A stretch of DNA of 64,000 nt, taken from the NCBI RefSeq assembly GCF_007753265.1, contig NZ_CP036349.1, positions 1,769,363 through 1,833,362 on the forward strand, read 5' to 3'. A program made the position numbers and the translations under genes. The notes beneath the pieces were generated by a model. It did not search any database. It was not told where the DNA came from and saw only the letters and a list, made by a program, of their open reading frames with translations. Within the stretch, counting starts at the first letter, position 1. Every line of letters begins with the position of its first letter. Source of the DNA: Botrimarina mediterranea (GTDB lineage Bacteria; Planctomycetota; Planctomycetia; Pirellulales; Lacipirellulaceae). Of the stretch, positions 43,853-52,413 are shown one piece after another.

Positions 43853-44065
43853 TCAGCGGCAGGAGCGCATCGCGGAGTAGCCGCGATTGGTGAGCGAGTA
43901 CGCTCCCTTGGGGCGTTCGCGGGCGAGCAGGTCTTTATCCGCAAGCGACTCGAGGGCCGCGCGGTTGGTGTCGAGACTCGGGCCGGAGAAGCAGAGCATC
44001 TGATTGGGGGTCATCAGGTACTCGCGGAACTGCCCCAGGGCTTTTTGTTCCGAGTTGGTGAGCAT
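43853..44065 (-). CDS. 70-aa hypothetical protein
   Basis: About 70 aa: LTNSEQKALGQFREYLMTPN at the N-terminus, LDTNRAALESLADKDLLARE in the middle, and a C-terminal KGAYSLTNRGYSAMRSCR that looks like the wing of a small winged-helix protein. ATG at 44065 has GAGG upstream (CGAGGAGGCCGACG). It could be a small DNA-binding regulator; this is inference only. It is followed on the same strand by the ABC ATPase end region, with no clear partner. Confidence 0.6.
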   Translation of the reverse strand: MLTNSEQKALGQFREYLMTPNQMLCFSGPSLDTNRAALESLADKDLLARERPKGAYSLTNRGYSAMRSCR

Positions 44066-44115
44066 CGTCGGCCTCCTCGCGGTGTAGTGAGATATTAAGC
44101 CGCTGGGGCGACGCC

Positions 44116-44310
44116 CTAAGCGTTGCGGGCCATGCGGAGGATTTCCGCGTCGGTGAGCCGACGGACAGCTTGGCGCTGCGTGGCGGGCTCGGCGGCGACT
44201 TCGGCGCCGTCGTTGTTCTTGAGCTGCTTGCGTGCGCGCTTCTCGTTCGCCTTGCGCTTCTTGTCCGCCTCGCGGCGCATCTTCTCGAACGTGTTTTGAT
44301 TTTTTGCCAT
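44116..44310 (-). CDS. small basic protein, function unknown
   Basis: About 64 aa. ATG at 44310 has AAGGA 5 nt upstream and starts AKNQNTFEKMRREADKKRKA, a lysine/arginine-rich helix continuing NEKRARKQLKNNDGAEVA. The C-terminus is less basic (AVRRLTDAEILRMARNA). It is short and charged, suggesting RNA or ribosome binding, but there is no family evidence. A longer in-frame start at 44340 adds ten residues without a better site. Confidence 0.6.
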   Translation of the reverse strand: MAKNQNTFEKMRREADKKRKANEKRARKQLKNNDGAEVAAEPATQRQAVRRLTDAEILRMARNA

Positions 44311-44827
44311 GGGTTCCTTTATTGTATCGCCGCTTCCCATCCTGGGACCGGCTAGAGCGAGCCGCGGGGCAGGCCTGGACCGCGCCCCTCGAATAGCCCT
44401 TGAACTAGAAAATGCCCGCGGGATAACGGCTTCCCTAGAGCCCGCGGACCCGGCGCTTCGGCCGGAGTGGAGGTAGGCGAGGCGAGGGGGCGTGCCGAAC
44501 GCCGCCTCGCGTATGTCAGTAGTCTACCAGAATTCGCCGCGACGTGCAGGGACGATGCTACGGTCCACCGCAGAAATGGCGGGGAATGCGAAGAATGTAG
44601 GGGCAAATCGACGTAACACGCGGGGCCCTACAAAGGAGCATGGTGGACGCTTCCGCCCGCGCGGCCCAGCGTCTCGATCCTAGACGGGTAGCCCAGCAAG
44701 CTAACGTTTCCAACTGCTACCGCGCGGAACGTCGTCGCGCCGGGGCCGTTGACAGGTCGGTGAACTCCCTGTCGTGGGCCCGCGGCGCGAATACCGGTAA
44801 CATGGTCTACATGCCGAGTGGGCCAGC
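44311..44827. other. gene-free intergenic region
   Basis: 517 bp upstream of the small basic protein and downstream of glgB (both minus strand). No ORF with protein-like composition, no tRNA and no strong palindrome was seen. It presumably contains the promoter of the small gene. Confidence 0.5.
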
Positions 44828-47059
44828 CTACCCACGACGCGGCTTGAGGATCACGGTCGCCAGTGGCGGCAGTGTCAGCTCGATCGATGCGGGGCGGGCT
44901 TGGGCGCCGCGGCTTGTGGCCATGACGCCGCCCGAGTTGCCCAGGTCGCTGCCTCCGAAGTACGTCGAGTCGCTGTTGCTGATCTCTTCGTAGAAGCAGA
45001 CCTCGGGGACGCCCAGCTTGTAGCCGACGCGCGGCACCGGCGTGAAGTTGCTGACCGAGATCGTGAAGTCGCTCGGGTCCTTCGCCTTCCGCATGAAGGC
45101 GAGGATGCTGTCCTCGTGGTTGTGGCAGTCGATCCACTCGAAGCCGGCGCCGTCGAAGTCCACCTCGTACAGCGAAGCCTCTTTCTGGTAGAGGTGGTTC
45201 AAGTGGGCGACGTAGTTCTGCAGGCCCTGGTGGGTCTGCCACTGGAGCAGGTCCCATTGCAGCGACGTGTCGTGGTTCCACTCGTTCCACTGCCCGAACT
45301 CGCTCCCCATGAAGGTGAGCTTCTTGCCCGGGTGGGTCCACATGTAGCCGTACAGCAAACGCAGGTTGGCGAACTTCTGCCAGAGGTCGCCCGGCATCTG
45401 GTCGATCAGCGAGCCCTTGCCGTGCACCACTTCGTCGTGGCTGAACGGCAGGCAGAAGTTTTCCGTGAAGGCGTAGATCAGCGAGAACGTCAGCTCGTCG
45501 TGGTGGTACTTGCGGTGGATCGACTCGTGCCGCATGTAGCGGAGCGTGTCGTTCATCCAGCCCATGTTCCACTTGAGGCTGAAGCCGAGGCCGCCGAGGT
45601 ACGTCGGCCGCGAGACGCCGCCCCAGGCGGTCGACTCTTCGGCGATCGTCAGCACGCCGGGGTGCCGCTCGTGGACGACCTCGTTGAACCGCTTGAGGAA
45701 GTCGATCGCCTCGAGGTTCTCACGCCCGCCGTACTTGTTGGGGATCCAGTCGCTCCCCTCACGGCTGTAGTCGAGGTACAGCATCGAGGCCACCGCGTCG
45801 ACACGCAGGCCGTCGATGTGGTACTTGTCGCACCAGAACAGGGCGTTGGCGAGCAGGAAGCCCGACACCTCGTTACGGCCGTAGTTGAAGATCAGCGTGC
45901 CCCAATCGGGGTGCTCGCCCTGGCGGGGGTCTTCGTGCTCATACATCGCGGTGCCGTCGAAGCGCCGCAGGCCGTGGTCGTCCTTCGGGAAGTGGGCCGG
46001 GACCCAGTCGACGATCACGCCGATGCCCGCTTGGTGCAGCGTATCGACAAACGCCATCAAGTCTTCGGGCGTGCCGTAGCGGCTGGTGGCGGCGAAGTAG
46101 CCGACGGTCTGGTAGCCCCAGCTGCCGGTGAACGGGTGCTCGCTGACGGGCATCAGCTCGACGTGCGTGTAGCCCATCCGCTGGCAGTACTCGACCAGTT
46201 GCGGGGCGATCTCGCCGTAGCTTAACCAGCGGTCGGGGTCCGCCGGGTCGCGACGCCAGCTGCCGAGGTGCAGCTCGTAGATGCTCATCGGCGCGTCGAG
46301 GCCGTTCCGCTCGACCCGGCTGGCCATCCAGTCGCCGTCGGCCCACTGGTGAGCGCCCAGGTCCGTGACGATGTTGGCGGTGCGTGGCGGCACCTCGGCG
46401 GCGAAGGCGTAGGGGTCGCACTTCTCAACGACGTGGCCGCCTGGCTGCTTGACGGCGAACTTGTAGAGCGTCCCCGCGTCGATGCCGGGGATGAACAGCT
46501 CCCAGATGCCGCTGGGGACCCGCTTGCGCATCGGGTGCGTGGTGCGGCTCCAGCCGTTGAACTCACCGATGACGCTGACCCCCTCTGCGTTGGGGGCCCA
46601 GACGGCAAAGTTCACGCCGACGACGCCGTCGATCTCCCGCAGGTGGGCGCCCATCCGCTCGTAGGCGTCGTAGTGCGTCCCCTCGTTGAGGAGGTGGAGG
46701 TCGTACTCCGTCAGCAGCGGCTGGAACGCGTAGGGGTCGTGCATCGTTTGTCGCCCGCCTCGGGAATCGGAAACTCGGATCAAATAGTCGCTGGCCTTCG
46801 TGGCCTTCCCAGTTAGTCCATCTTCAATGGGACAGATCGCTTCGTACAGCCCCGCAGGGTGGATTCGCCGCATCGGACGCGAACTCCCAGCGGCCGGGTC
46901 CACCAGCCACATCTGCTGCGAATCGGGACGGAACGCCCGCACCGCCAGCGCGCGGCGGCCTTGGTCCACCACTTCGTGCGGGCCGAGGATGTCGAACGGG
47001 TTCTCGTGCCGGCCATCGGACAGGGCGCCGATGGCGTCGAGGGAAACTTGCGTACGCAC
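44828..47059 (-). CDS. glgB: 1,4-alpha-glucan branching enzyme GlgB
   Basis: About 743 aa. It makes alpha-1,6 branches in glycogen. Parts in order: an N-terminal beta-sandwich ([20 protein letters not shown]), a CBM48 domain ([20 protein letters not shown]), and the GH13 catalytic barrel with [37 protein letters not shown] (nucleophile Asp), [15 protein letters not shown] (acid/base Glu) and [20 protein letters not shown] (third acid). The C-terminal beta domain ends [10 protein letters not shown]. The start ATG at 47059 fits the family. No other glg genes are nearby, so the glycogen pathway must be elsewhere. Confidence 0.97.
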   Translation of the reverse strand: MRTQVSLDAIGALSDGRHENPFDILGPHEVVDQGRRALAVRAFRPDSQQMWLVDPAAGSSRPMRRIHPAGLYEAICPIEDGLTGKATKASDYLIRVSDSRGGRQTMHDPYAFQPLLTEYDLHLLNEGTHYDAYERMGAHLREIDGVVGVNFAVWAPNAEGVSVIGEFNGWSRTTHPMRKRVPSGIWELFIPGIDAGTLYKFAVKQPGGHVVEKCDPYAFAAEVPPRTANIVTDLGAHQWADGDWMASRVERNGLDAPMSIYELHLGSWRRDPADPDRWLSYGEIAPQLVEYCQRMGYTHVELMPVSEHPFTGSWGYQTVGYFAATSRYGTPEDLMAFVDTLHQAGIGVIVDWVPAHFPKDDHGLRRFDGTAMYEHEDPRQGEHPDWGTLIFNYGRNEVSGFLLANALFWCDKYHIDGLRVDAVASMLYLDYSREGSDWIPNKYGGRENLEAIDFLKRFNEVVHERHPGVLTIAEESTAWGGVSRPTYLGGLGFSLKWNMGWMNDTLRYMRHESIHRKYHHDELTFSLIYAFTENFCLPFSHDEVVHGKGSLIDQMPGDLWQKFANLRLLYGYMWTHPGKKLTFMGSEFGQWNEWNHDTSLQWDLLQWQTHQGLQNYVAHLNHLYQKEASLYEVDFDGAGFEWIDCHNHEDSILAFMRKAKDPSDFTISVSNFTPVPRVGYKLGVPEVCFYEEISNSDSTYFGGSDLGNSGGVMATSRGAQARPASIELTLPPLATVILKPRRG

Positions 47060-47155
47060 GGGGAGGGGTCCTTCGCGGTTGGCTATCAGGGACTGCGTCG
47101 GGGAGAGACGGGGCCTGGGAGGGGGAGTTGTTCGGTTGGCTGAGACGCGGCGGGC

Positions 47156-47755
47156 TCAGCCGGCGACGGCGACGGGCTCGAGGAACCGCACCCGGCGGCG
47201 GGATCGCGGCGTCCGCACGATCACCATCGCGGGCGAGTCGGGCCGGCCTTCGATCCAGCTCTCGGCTTCGGGGAGCCGCTCGCCGGCCGCCGCCACGCGC
47301 TTCGGTTTGAAGTGGGGCTTTGGCGGGCCGCTGCGTTGCGTTGACTGGGAGGGCGGACTCGGTTGATCGAACCGCCAGCTGCGGCAGTGGACGGTGTGGA
47401 ACCGCAGGGCCTGATCGACGCGCCGCCAGAGGTCGGCGTCGCGGATCGGGATCATGCGGCCGAAGCTCTCCCAGCGCCAGTGGTTGTTACGCCACTCGGA
47501 GAGCCCGCGGGTCAGCCCCTTGAGGACCGACGCCGAGCGGGTCACGACCGTCACGTCCGCCGGTTGGTCGAGGGCCTCGAGGCCGCGGACCACCGCCAGC
47601 AGCACCAGTCGGTCTTCGTCGGCGCCCGCCTCGGAGTCGCACGCAGCGACCGACACCGAGGCGTCGGCGGCGTGGAGGGCGAACCGCCACAGCGACCCCT
47701 CCGCCGCAGGTTCGGTCTCGGCGATCAGCACGTACCTTGGACGCGAAGCCTGCAT
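47156..47755 (-). CDS. degenerate RNase H-fold protein (catalytic acids lost)
   Basis: About 199 aa. The pattern follows RNase HI: beta-1 YVLIAETEPAAEGSLWRFAL, the helix DRLVLLAVVRGLEALDQPAD, VTVVTRSASVLKGLTRGLSE with WRNNHWRWESFGR, and DLWRRVDQALRFHTVHCR. In active RNase HI the equivalent sites read YTDGS, RMELLAVI and TDSQYV with catalytic Asp, Glu and Asp. Here Glu in the helix is Val (RLVLL) and Asp in TDS is Arg (TRS). It is therefore probably not a nuclease. The C-terminal 75 residues are basic and disordered-looking. ATG at 47755 is chosen because MQASRPRYVLIAE begins the fold. It follows glgB on the same strand, 97 bp upstream of it. Confidence 0.7.
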   Translation of the reverse strand: MQASRPRYVLIAETEPAAEGSLWRFALHAADASVSVAACDSEAGADEDRLVLLAVVRGLEALDQPADVTVVTRSASVLKGLTRGLSEWRNNHWRWESFGRMIPIRDADLWRRVDQALRFHTVHCRSWRFDQPSPPSQSTQRSGPPKPHFKPKRVAAAGERLPEAESWIEGRPDSPAMVIVRTPRSRRRVRFLEPVAVAG

Positions 47756-48379
47756 CGTGGGGGCCGTCTTCAGTCGGAGGGGGAGGGAGAGACCGTCGCC
47801 GGGCGGGCGTGCCGCCTTAGCTTGCCGTGCTAGCAACATCGGCGCAGCGGACACCCTTTCTCCAGACTTCCTAGGCGTTACCCCTTACCAACACGGTTGC
47901 AACGATCGCGCGGGCCTCATCGAGCCGAAGTTGGGTCCCAAGTACGCTCCGATCTGGGTCCCAAGTTGGGTCTGAGCCGGGGGCGCGAGCCCTCGGTGGG
48001 AAGCGATACCCGGTGCCCACCGAGGGCTCGCGCCCCCGGCTCAGACGAGTACCGATGGTGGGAGCGGAGTGGACTGAATGTATACATGCGTCCACATCGC
48101 CATGGAGGGGTCATTTAGGGCCTTCTGGCGGGTCGCTAGGGGTTTTAAGGCCACCGCCGCCGAACGCTTTGAACGGCCTCCTGGGGGCTCCTGGAGGGCC
48201 CCTAGGGAAGTCACCCGTTAGGGGGGTGGCGGCCCTGGCGGCCCGATTTCAGATCGTGGGCATCCGTAGGCGTTTACCCCCACTTGGCGGGCTAGATTTT
48301 TCAAGCTTGGGAAAAGGCGGGCCCCCGCCGTTTGCCCCTGCTCCGTGCCTGACAAGGCCTCTGCGACAGAGCGTCCGCG
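47756..48379. other. intergenic region with one palindrome and GC-rich simple tracts
   Basis: About 620 bp. It contains the CTGAGCC palindrome at 47970-48046 and then a stretch of short GGGG/CCCC-rich pairs (48110-48330, for example CCTGGAGGGCCCC and GGCGGCCCTGGCGGCC), which may form hairpins. No protein-like ORF was seen before the GTG at 48380. Confidence 0.45.
47970..48046. repeat. CTGAGCC-type palindromic repeat (copy 2), near-perfect 31-bp arms
   Basis: Left arm GTCTGAGCCGGGGGCGCGAG plus CCCTCGGTGGG (to 48000); right arm CCCACCGAGGGCTCGCGCCC plus CCGGCTCAGAC (from 48016). The 15-nt loop is AAGCGATACCCGGTG. It shares ends with the copy at 32320-32395 and a GGAAGCG-TACC core with the GGCGAGCC group. 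Confidence 0.95.
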
Positions 48380-48781
48380 GTGGAACTGGAACTCTCACTC
48401 GTCCGATCGGGCTTGGTCTCCGCCGACGACTATGTCGAGGCGCTGGGACGGCGGGAGGAGGAACGCCCCCCCCTCGGCCAGGTGGCGATCGAGGAGGGGC
48501 TACTCGGTGTCCGCCAGGTGCTCGAAGTGATCCGCACCCAGCAGCTCCAATCTGACCGCAAGTTCGGTGAGGTCGCCGTCGAGAAGGGCTACCTGACCAG
48601 CGCCCAGGTCGCCACGCTCCTGATGCACCAGCAGCAGCGCCAACGGCCGGTGATCGATCACCTCGTGGAACTGGGAAGCGTCACTTACGAACAGATCGCC
48701 CAAGCGGCCAAGAAGGGGGCTCGGCTCAACAGCCCCGACCATCCCACGGACGAATCGGTCGCAGAACCCGCGCTCGCCTAG
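48380..48781 (+). CDS. stand-alone GspE/MshE N-terminal-like domain protein
   Basis: About 133 aa. Two similar helical repeats are visible, GQVAIEEGLLGVRQVLEVIR and GEVAVEKGYLTSAQVATLLM, matching the N-terminal (MshEN-type) domain of type II secretion/type IV pilus ATPases; MshEN domains can bind cyclic di-GMP. No ATPase domain follows; the protein ends shortly after AKKGARLNSPDHPTDESV. It starts with GTG at 48380. As a free domain it could be a c-di-GMP or partner-binding adaptor. That is inference. Confidence 0.7.
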   Translation: MELELSLVRSGLVSADDYVEALGRREEERPPLGQVAIEEGLLGVRQVLEVIRTQQLQSDRKFGEVAVEKGYLTSAQVATLLMHQQQRQRPVIDHLVELGSVTYEQIAQAAKKGARLNSPDHPTDESVAEPALA

Positions 48782-48803
48782 CACCCGCCTCGAGTGGCAA
48801 GCG

Positions 48804-50138
48804 TCAATCGACGCGGTCGATCGCTTCGTGGATCAAGTCCGGTAGCGACCTTAGTGACCGCGCGTCATCGGCCAGCCGCGGGTGGACGAACACCCGCACC
48901 CGTTTGACGTAGTCGTCGAACTGCTCGCGCGCGAGGGTGCGGACCATCGGCGAGATCTCGCCCAACCGTCGGTAGACGCCGCTGTGCGAGTCGCGGACGT
49001 CGATGTCGAACTCGACTTCGAGCTCCGTCGGCGGGGCGTCGAACAGCACCTCGTGCGGCGCGACGACGCGCGACAGAGCCCGGCTCATCACCGCGGCGAA
49101 CTCCTCCGCACAACGCACCAGCCACGGGTACGGCCGTCGCGCCAGCCTCTGATAGAGCTCGGGCGATTCGAACAGGCTGTGCTGCGTCAGCCGCTTGTAG
49201 AGCCGCCGCGTCGGGCCGAAGAGGCCGCCCAAGAGCTCGGCCGCGGGGCCGTCGCCGGCGGCTTCGGTGAGCGTCGTCACGAACGGCTGCTCCGTCATCC
49301 GGAACAGCGCGTCGAGATCGACGTTGCGGTACGTCAAGAAGAACGCCCGCTGGAACATGGCCGTCGCCGACCGCACGGCGTGGTGCCAGTAGACCTCGCT
49401 GAACATCACGTAGCGGGCGAAGACCATCATCTCCGCGGCGGTTTTCCCCTTCTCGCTGATCGCGACGCCGTCGCCGGTCTCGTTCAGGCACAAACTCCGC
49501 ACCAGCCGCGCGCGGTCGAAGTGCTGTCCGTACGGGACGCCGGCGTGCAGGCTGTCACGCACCAGGTAGTCGGCCTTGTCGACATCGATCGGCCCCGAGA
49601 GCAGCGACCGCAGCACGCGCCCGCGGCGGTCGGTCGGCTTGCCGGAGAGCATCGCCACCACGTCGCGCGGGTTGACGCCCCAATCGTCGCGGAGGGCGTC
49701 GGCGATCTCGCCCTCGAGCAAGAAGCTGTTGGCGAACAACTCGTGGTCGGGCGTCTGCGGTAGCCCCATGTCCTCGATCGGGTGGCAGAACGGCCAGTGC
49801 CCGAGGTCGTGCAGCAGCGCCGCCACGAGGAACAGCTCGGCGTCTTCGGGCTTGATCAGCGCGGCGAAACGTTCGTCGCTCGCTAGGCTGTGCAGGTACT
49901 CGATCGCCGTGCGGTAGACGCCCAGCGAGTGCTCGTGCCGGGTGTGGTTGGCGGCGGGATAAACCTGCGCGACGAGGCCGAGCTGGCTGATACGCGACAG
50001 CCGGCGGAACTCGGGCGTGTCGATCAGCTGCCTGACGCGCGGCGTGATCGGCACGTCGATCCCCGGCGGCAGCCGCACCATCCCCGTCGCCGAACCGTAG
50101 AGGCCCCGGATTTCGGCGATGTCGAGGAGGGAGGGCAT
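48804..50138 (-). CDS. HD-domain phosphohydrolase (dGTPase-like)
   Basis: About 444 aa. The HD metal site is intact: YPAANHTRHEHSLGVYRTAI, FLVAALLHDLGHWPFCHPIE (HD pair), and Asp in GPIDVDKADYLVRDSLHAGV. These proteins are dNTP triphosphohydrolases or related phosphohydrolases (YdhJ/SAMHD1 type). Substrate recognition cannot be read. ATG at 50138 (PSLLDIAEIRGLYG) has a weak upstream GGCCCCGCC, no clear ribosome site. It lies convergent to the MshEN-like gene and just downstream of a complex hairpin region. Confidence 0.9.
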   Translation of the reverse strand: MPSLLDIAEIRGLYGSATGMVRLPPGIDVPITPRVRQLIDTPEFRRLSRISQLGLVAQVYPAANHTRHEHSLGVYRTAIEYLHSLASDERFAALIKPEDAELFLVAALLHDLGHWPFCHPIEDMGLPQTPDHELFANSFLLEGEIADALRDDWGVNPRDVVAMLSGKPTDRRGRVLRSLLSGPIDVDKADYLVRDSLHAGVPYGQHFDRARLVRSLCLNETGDGVAISEKGKTAAEMMVFARYVMFSEVYWHHAVRSATAMFQRAFFLTYRNVDLDALFRMTEQPFVTTLTEAAGDGPAAELLGGLFGPTRRLYKRLTQHSLFESPELYQRLARRPYPWLVRCAEEFAAVMSRALSRVVAPHEVLFDAPPTELEVEFDIDVRDSHSGVYRRLGEISPMVRTLAREQFDDYVKRVRVFVHPRLADDARSLRSLPDLIHEAIDRVD

Positions 50139-50195
50139 GAGGCGGGGCCTTTGGGAATCGTTGAGCGAGCTCTTGGTTCACTCCGGGCGCTGACC

Positions 50196-50326
50196 AGGAT
50201 TATGCAAGGGCTAGCAGTTACCACGTTCAGATAAGGACTTAAGCGTCGTCGGACTGCTATCGCAGCAGTGCATCATCGACGTAAGTCCTTTGTTAAACGT
50301 CCATTTGCTAGCAGTTACATAATCCT
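50196..50326. repeat. hairpin element bracketed by 12-bp direct repeats
   Basis: The 12-mer GCTAGCAGTTAC occurs at 50210-50221 and again at 50307-50318. Between them: ACGTT/AACGT (50223, 50296), AGGACTTA (50234-50241) / TAAGTCCT (50282-50289), CGTCG (50244-50248) / CGACG (50277-50281) and tip ACTGCT-ATCGC-AGCAGT (50253-50269). Outer AGGATTAT/ATAATCCT flank the whole. Inverted-repeat body plus flanking direct repeats resembles a MITE-like insertion with a target duplication. It carries no gene. Confidence 0.75.
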
Positions 50327-50327
50327 G

Positions 50328-50375
50328 TGACGCTTACGGCTCGCCAACTCAATCAAAGGCGAGCCGTAAGCGTCA
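50328..50375. repeat. GGCGAGCC-type palindrome, tail-to-tail (TGACGCTTACG arm)
   Basis: Perfect 18-bp arms TGACGCTTACGGCTCGCC (50328-50345) and GGCGAGCCGTAAGCGTCA (50358-50375), loop AACTCAATCAAA, whose composition is like the loop of the 9277 copy (AGCCGAATTGA). Confidence 0.93.
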
Positions 50376-50420
50376 GCGCCCGGAGTGCGCCACAAAACGC
50401 TAACCACTCGCTGAAAACGT

Positions 50421-51125
50421 CTACCCCGCATCCCCTGTCACCAACCCCGGCAGCACCGGCAGCGCCATCACCACCCGTAGCAACACGGTGACGACGAAGT
50501 ACAGCGAGCAGTGGAAGAACGCCATGAAGGGTTCGAGGTCGAGCGCGACGAACGACGCGAATGTCGCGATGCCTACCGCGATGCCGCCGGCGACGAGCAT
50601 CTGCCAGGTCTCGAGGCCCGTCGTCAGCCAGTCCGATTCGCCGAGGACACCAGCCAGGTGGTAATAGACGTACCACGACAGCGCGAACACGGCGCCAGCG
50701 GCGGCAGCGCGGAGCCACAGCATGCCACCGGTGTAGGGTTCGATCTCGGAATCTCGGAGGAAGCCATAGCCTGCCCAAGCGACGAGCGGCCCTAGCAGCA
50801 CGCACATCCCCGCCCACCACCAGATGGCGTTATCGTCACCCTGAAGCAGGAACGCCGCCAGCAGCGAGAGGAGAGCAACCCCGGCGACGCCGGTCGCCAC
50901 TAGCGGGTCGAACGCGCCGTCACTGCGTCGGACCGTCTTGAGGACCGAACGCCCCTTCGAGTCGGTGGGCCCCTCCGGCTTCGGGGCGTGGATCACCACC
51001 TGCTCGTCGAGCTTCGGGATGGTGATCGGCTTCTTGCAAGCGGGGCACGGCCCGGTCTTGCCGGCGTGCTCGTCGGCGACGTTGAAACGTTTCAAACAGC
51101 TCGGACAAGTGACATTGATCGCCAT
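50421..51125 (-). CDS. zinc-ribbon multi-pass membrane protein
   Basis: About 234 aa. The N-terminus is a zinc ribbon (CPSCLKRFNVADEHAGKTGP with CPAC; two CxxC knuckles). After a linker (PKPEGPTDSKGRSVLKTVRR) come about five hydrophobic segments: ATGVAGVALLSLLAAFLLQG, WWAGMCVLLGPLVAWAGYGF, WLRAAAAGAVFALSWYVYYH, MLVAGGIAVGIATFASFVAL and the C-terminal helix. Family and function are unknown; the layout of zinc ribbon plus membrane helices is frequent in planctomycetes. ATG at 51125 starts at the ribbon. It stands alone. Confidence 0.8.
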   Translation of the reverse strand: MAINVTCPSCLKRFNVADEHAGKTGPCPACKKPITIPKLDEQVVIHAPKPEGPTDSKGRSVLKTVRRSDGAFDPLVATGVAGVALLSLLAAFLLQGDDNAIWWWAGMCVLLGPLVAWAGYGFLRDSEIEPYTGGMLWLRAAAAGAVFALSWYVYYHLAGVLGESDWLTTGLETWQMLVAGGIAVGIATFASFVALDLEPFMAFFHCSLYFVVTVLLRVVMALPVLPGLVTGDAG

Positions 51126-51127
51126 AA

Positions 51128-51186
51128 CAGCAGGCAGCGGGAAGCAGGCAGAGGGCAGTTAAGCGAGTCGCGTCGTGTCGATGCGG
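51128..51186. repeat. GGCAG tract plus GCGAGTCGCGTCGTGTCGATGCGG half-palindrome
   Basis: CAGCAGGCAGCGGGAAGCAG plus GCAGAGGGCAGT (51128-51159) followed by AAGCGAGTCGCGTCGTGTCG plus ATGCGG (51161-51186). The second part equals one arm of the palindrome at 63444-63510. Confidence 0.75.
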
Positions 51187-51204
51187 TCAAGAATCCGCAG
51201 AGTT

Positions 51205-51705
51205 TCAGGCCATCGGGTCGAACGCTTTCAGTTCGTCCTCGTTGATCGTGTGGAACCCCTTGGAGAGCAGCGTATCGACCGCTTGCTCGATGTTGTCCAC
51301 CATCAACGCCACCGCGGGCCTACCGTTGGGACGCACCAGCAGCGGGTAGACCTGCGTGATGTTGATCTCCGCCGCCAACAGCGCGGTGCAGATTTGCAGC
51401 ATCGGCTGATTGGTCATCGGCAGCTCGACGCCGATCAGGTCGGACTCGACGATCGCCAAGCCGGCGCGCTCGAGGATTTCGCGGCCCGCTTCGGGGTCGC
51501 TGAGCAGGAACCGCACCAGGGCGCACTCGGTCGAGTCGCTGATCGTCAGGGCGACGATCCGCACGTTGCTCCCTTCGAAACGACGCACGACGCTCATCAG
51601 CTGGCCCACACGGTTCTCGAGGAACACGGTGAACTGCCGGATGGCGGGATAATCGTGCCCGCGGGCGGTCAGGTCCTGGGTGGCCGAGCCGTCGCCGATG
51701 CTCAT
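51205..51705 (-). CDS. tandem ACT-domain protein
   Basis: About 166 aa. Two ACT-like domains are visible: IRQFTVFLENRVGQLMSVVR with RIVALTISDSTECALVRFLL, then the second GVELPMTNQPMLQICTALLA with INITQVYPLLVRPNGRPAVA. ACT domains bind amino acids as allosteric sensors. The short length means no catalytic part. The planctomycete family is often annotated as acetolactate synthase small-subunit-like or an amino-acid sensor. ATG at 51705 (SIGDGSATQDLTARG) is chosen over codons up to 51792, which encode unlikely sequence. It lies divergent from the thioesterase gene. Confidence 0.85.
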   Translation of the reverse strand: MSIGDGSATQDLTARGHDYPAIRQFTVFLENRVGQLMSVVRRFEGSNVRIVALTISDSTECALVRFLLSDPEAGREILERAGLAIVESDLIGVELPMTNQPMLQICTALLAAEINITQVYPLLVRPNGRPAVALMVDNIEQAVDTLLSKGFHTINEDELKAFDPMA

Positions 51706-51927
51706 GCGAGGTCCGTCGAGTGGGTAGCTAGCACGACAGGTGAGCGGTCCGCCCGCCGCGGCCGCTAGAAGCCGTAAAGATAGACAGCACAACAGTTTGT
51801 TGCAACTCGCCGAAAGGAGGCTCCGTTGCCCCTACCGGCTGGGGGCGGTAGCCTCGGGGGACGCTCACCTCGCCTCCCCAGCCGATCTCTCCCCAGACGG
51901 CCCCCAGCCTTTGCCTCTGCCGCCGTG

Positions 51928-52317
51928 ATGCCCCGCGAACACGAGTTCGACCTCCCCGTCCGCTACTACGAGACCGACGGCCAAGGCGTCGTCCACCACT
52001 CCAACTACCTGCGGTACATGGAGCTGGCCCGGATCGAGCTGCTCAACGCCACGGGCTACGACTACGCGAAGATCGAGGAGGCCGGCATCCTGCTGGTCGT
52101 CGCCAAAGCGACCGTCCGCTACAAGTCCCCGGCGCGCTACGGCGATGTCCTCCGCATCTGGCTCCGTACCGAGCGGGCCTTCGGCGCCCGCATCGACCAC
52201 ACGTACGTCATCAAAGTCGGCGAACGGATCGTCGCCGAAGCCGAGACGACGATCGCCTGCATCGACCGCGAAGGCCGCGTGCAACGGCTGCCGCGAGAAT
52301 TGGAGATCGACGAGTAG
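51928..52317 (+). CDS. YbgC/4-hydroxybenzoyl-CoA thioesterase-family protein
   Basis: About 129 aa hotdog-fold acyl-CoA thioesterase. Family core: VRYYETDGQGVVHHSNYLRY with MELARIELLNATGYDYAKIE, where the Asp/His pair near DGQGVVHHSNY is catalytic. It probably hydrolyses a short- to medium-chain acyl-CoA or aryl-CoA; in Proteobacteria the tol-pal relative acts on acyl chains. The stop codon (52315-52317) lies inside the arm of a GTAGGGTCCGC palindrome. ATG at 51928 has no strong site; the conserved region begins right after it. The next gene on the strand is the DJ-1 family protein. Confidence 0.9.
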   Translation: MPREHEFDLPVRYYETDGQGVVHHSNYLRYMELARIELLNATGYDYAKIEEAGILLVVAKATVRYKSPARYGDVLRIWLRTERAFGARIDHTYVIKVGERIVAEAETTIACIDREGRVQRLPRELEIDE

Positions 52318-52408
52318 GGTCCGCTGGGCGGACCGTACTAGGCGGTATGAAGTAACGAGCCAATTCGCCACATTCAATCCAACGAACGGTCCGCACAGCG
52401 GACCCTAC
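52314..52408. repeat. GTAGGGTCCGC-type palindromic repeat
   Basis: Left arm GTAGGGTCCGCTGGGCGGAC plus CGT (52314-52336), right arm ACGGTCCGCACAGCGGACCC plus TAC (52386-52408), loop about 49 nt. It provides the stop codon of the thioesterase gene and ends 6 bp before the next ATG. Confidence 0.92.
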
Positions 52409-52413
52409 AAGTA

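Noticed and set aside
44900-46225. 441-aa plus-strand frame opposite glgB
   Set aside because: Shadow of the conserved GlgB sequence; GC-rich codon bias leaves the opposite frame open.
50196-50326. integron attC site
   Set aside because: The element lacks the R'/R'' GTTRRRY/RYYYAAC boxes at its ends, and no integrase gene is in the window.
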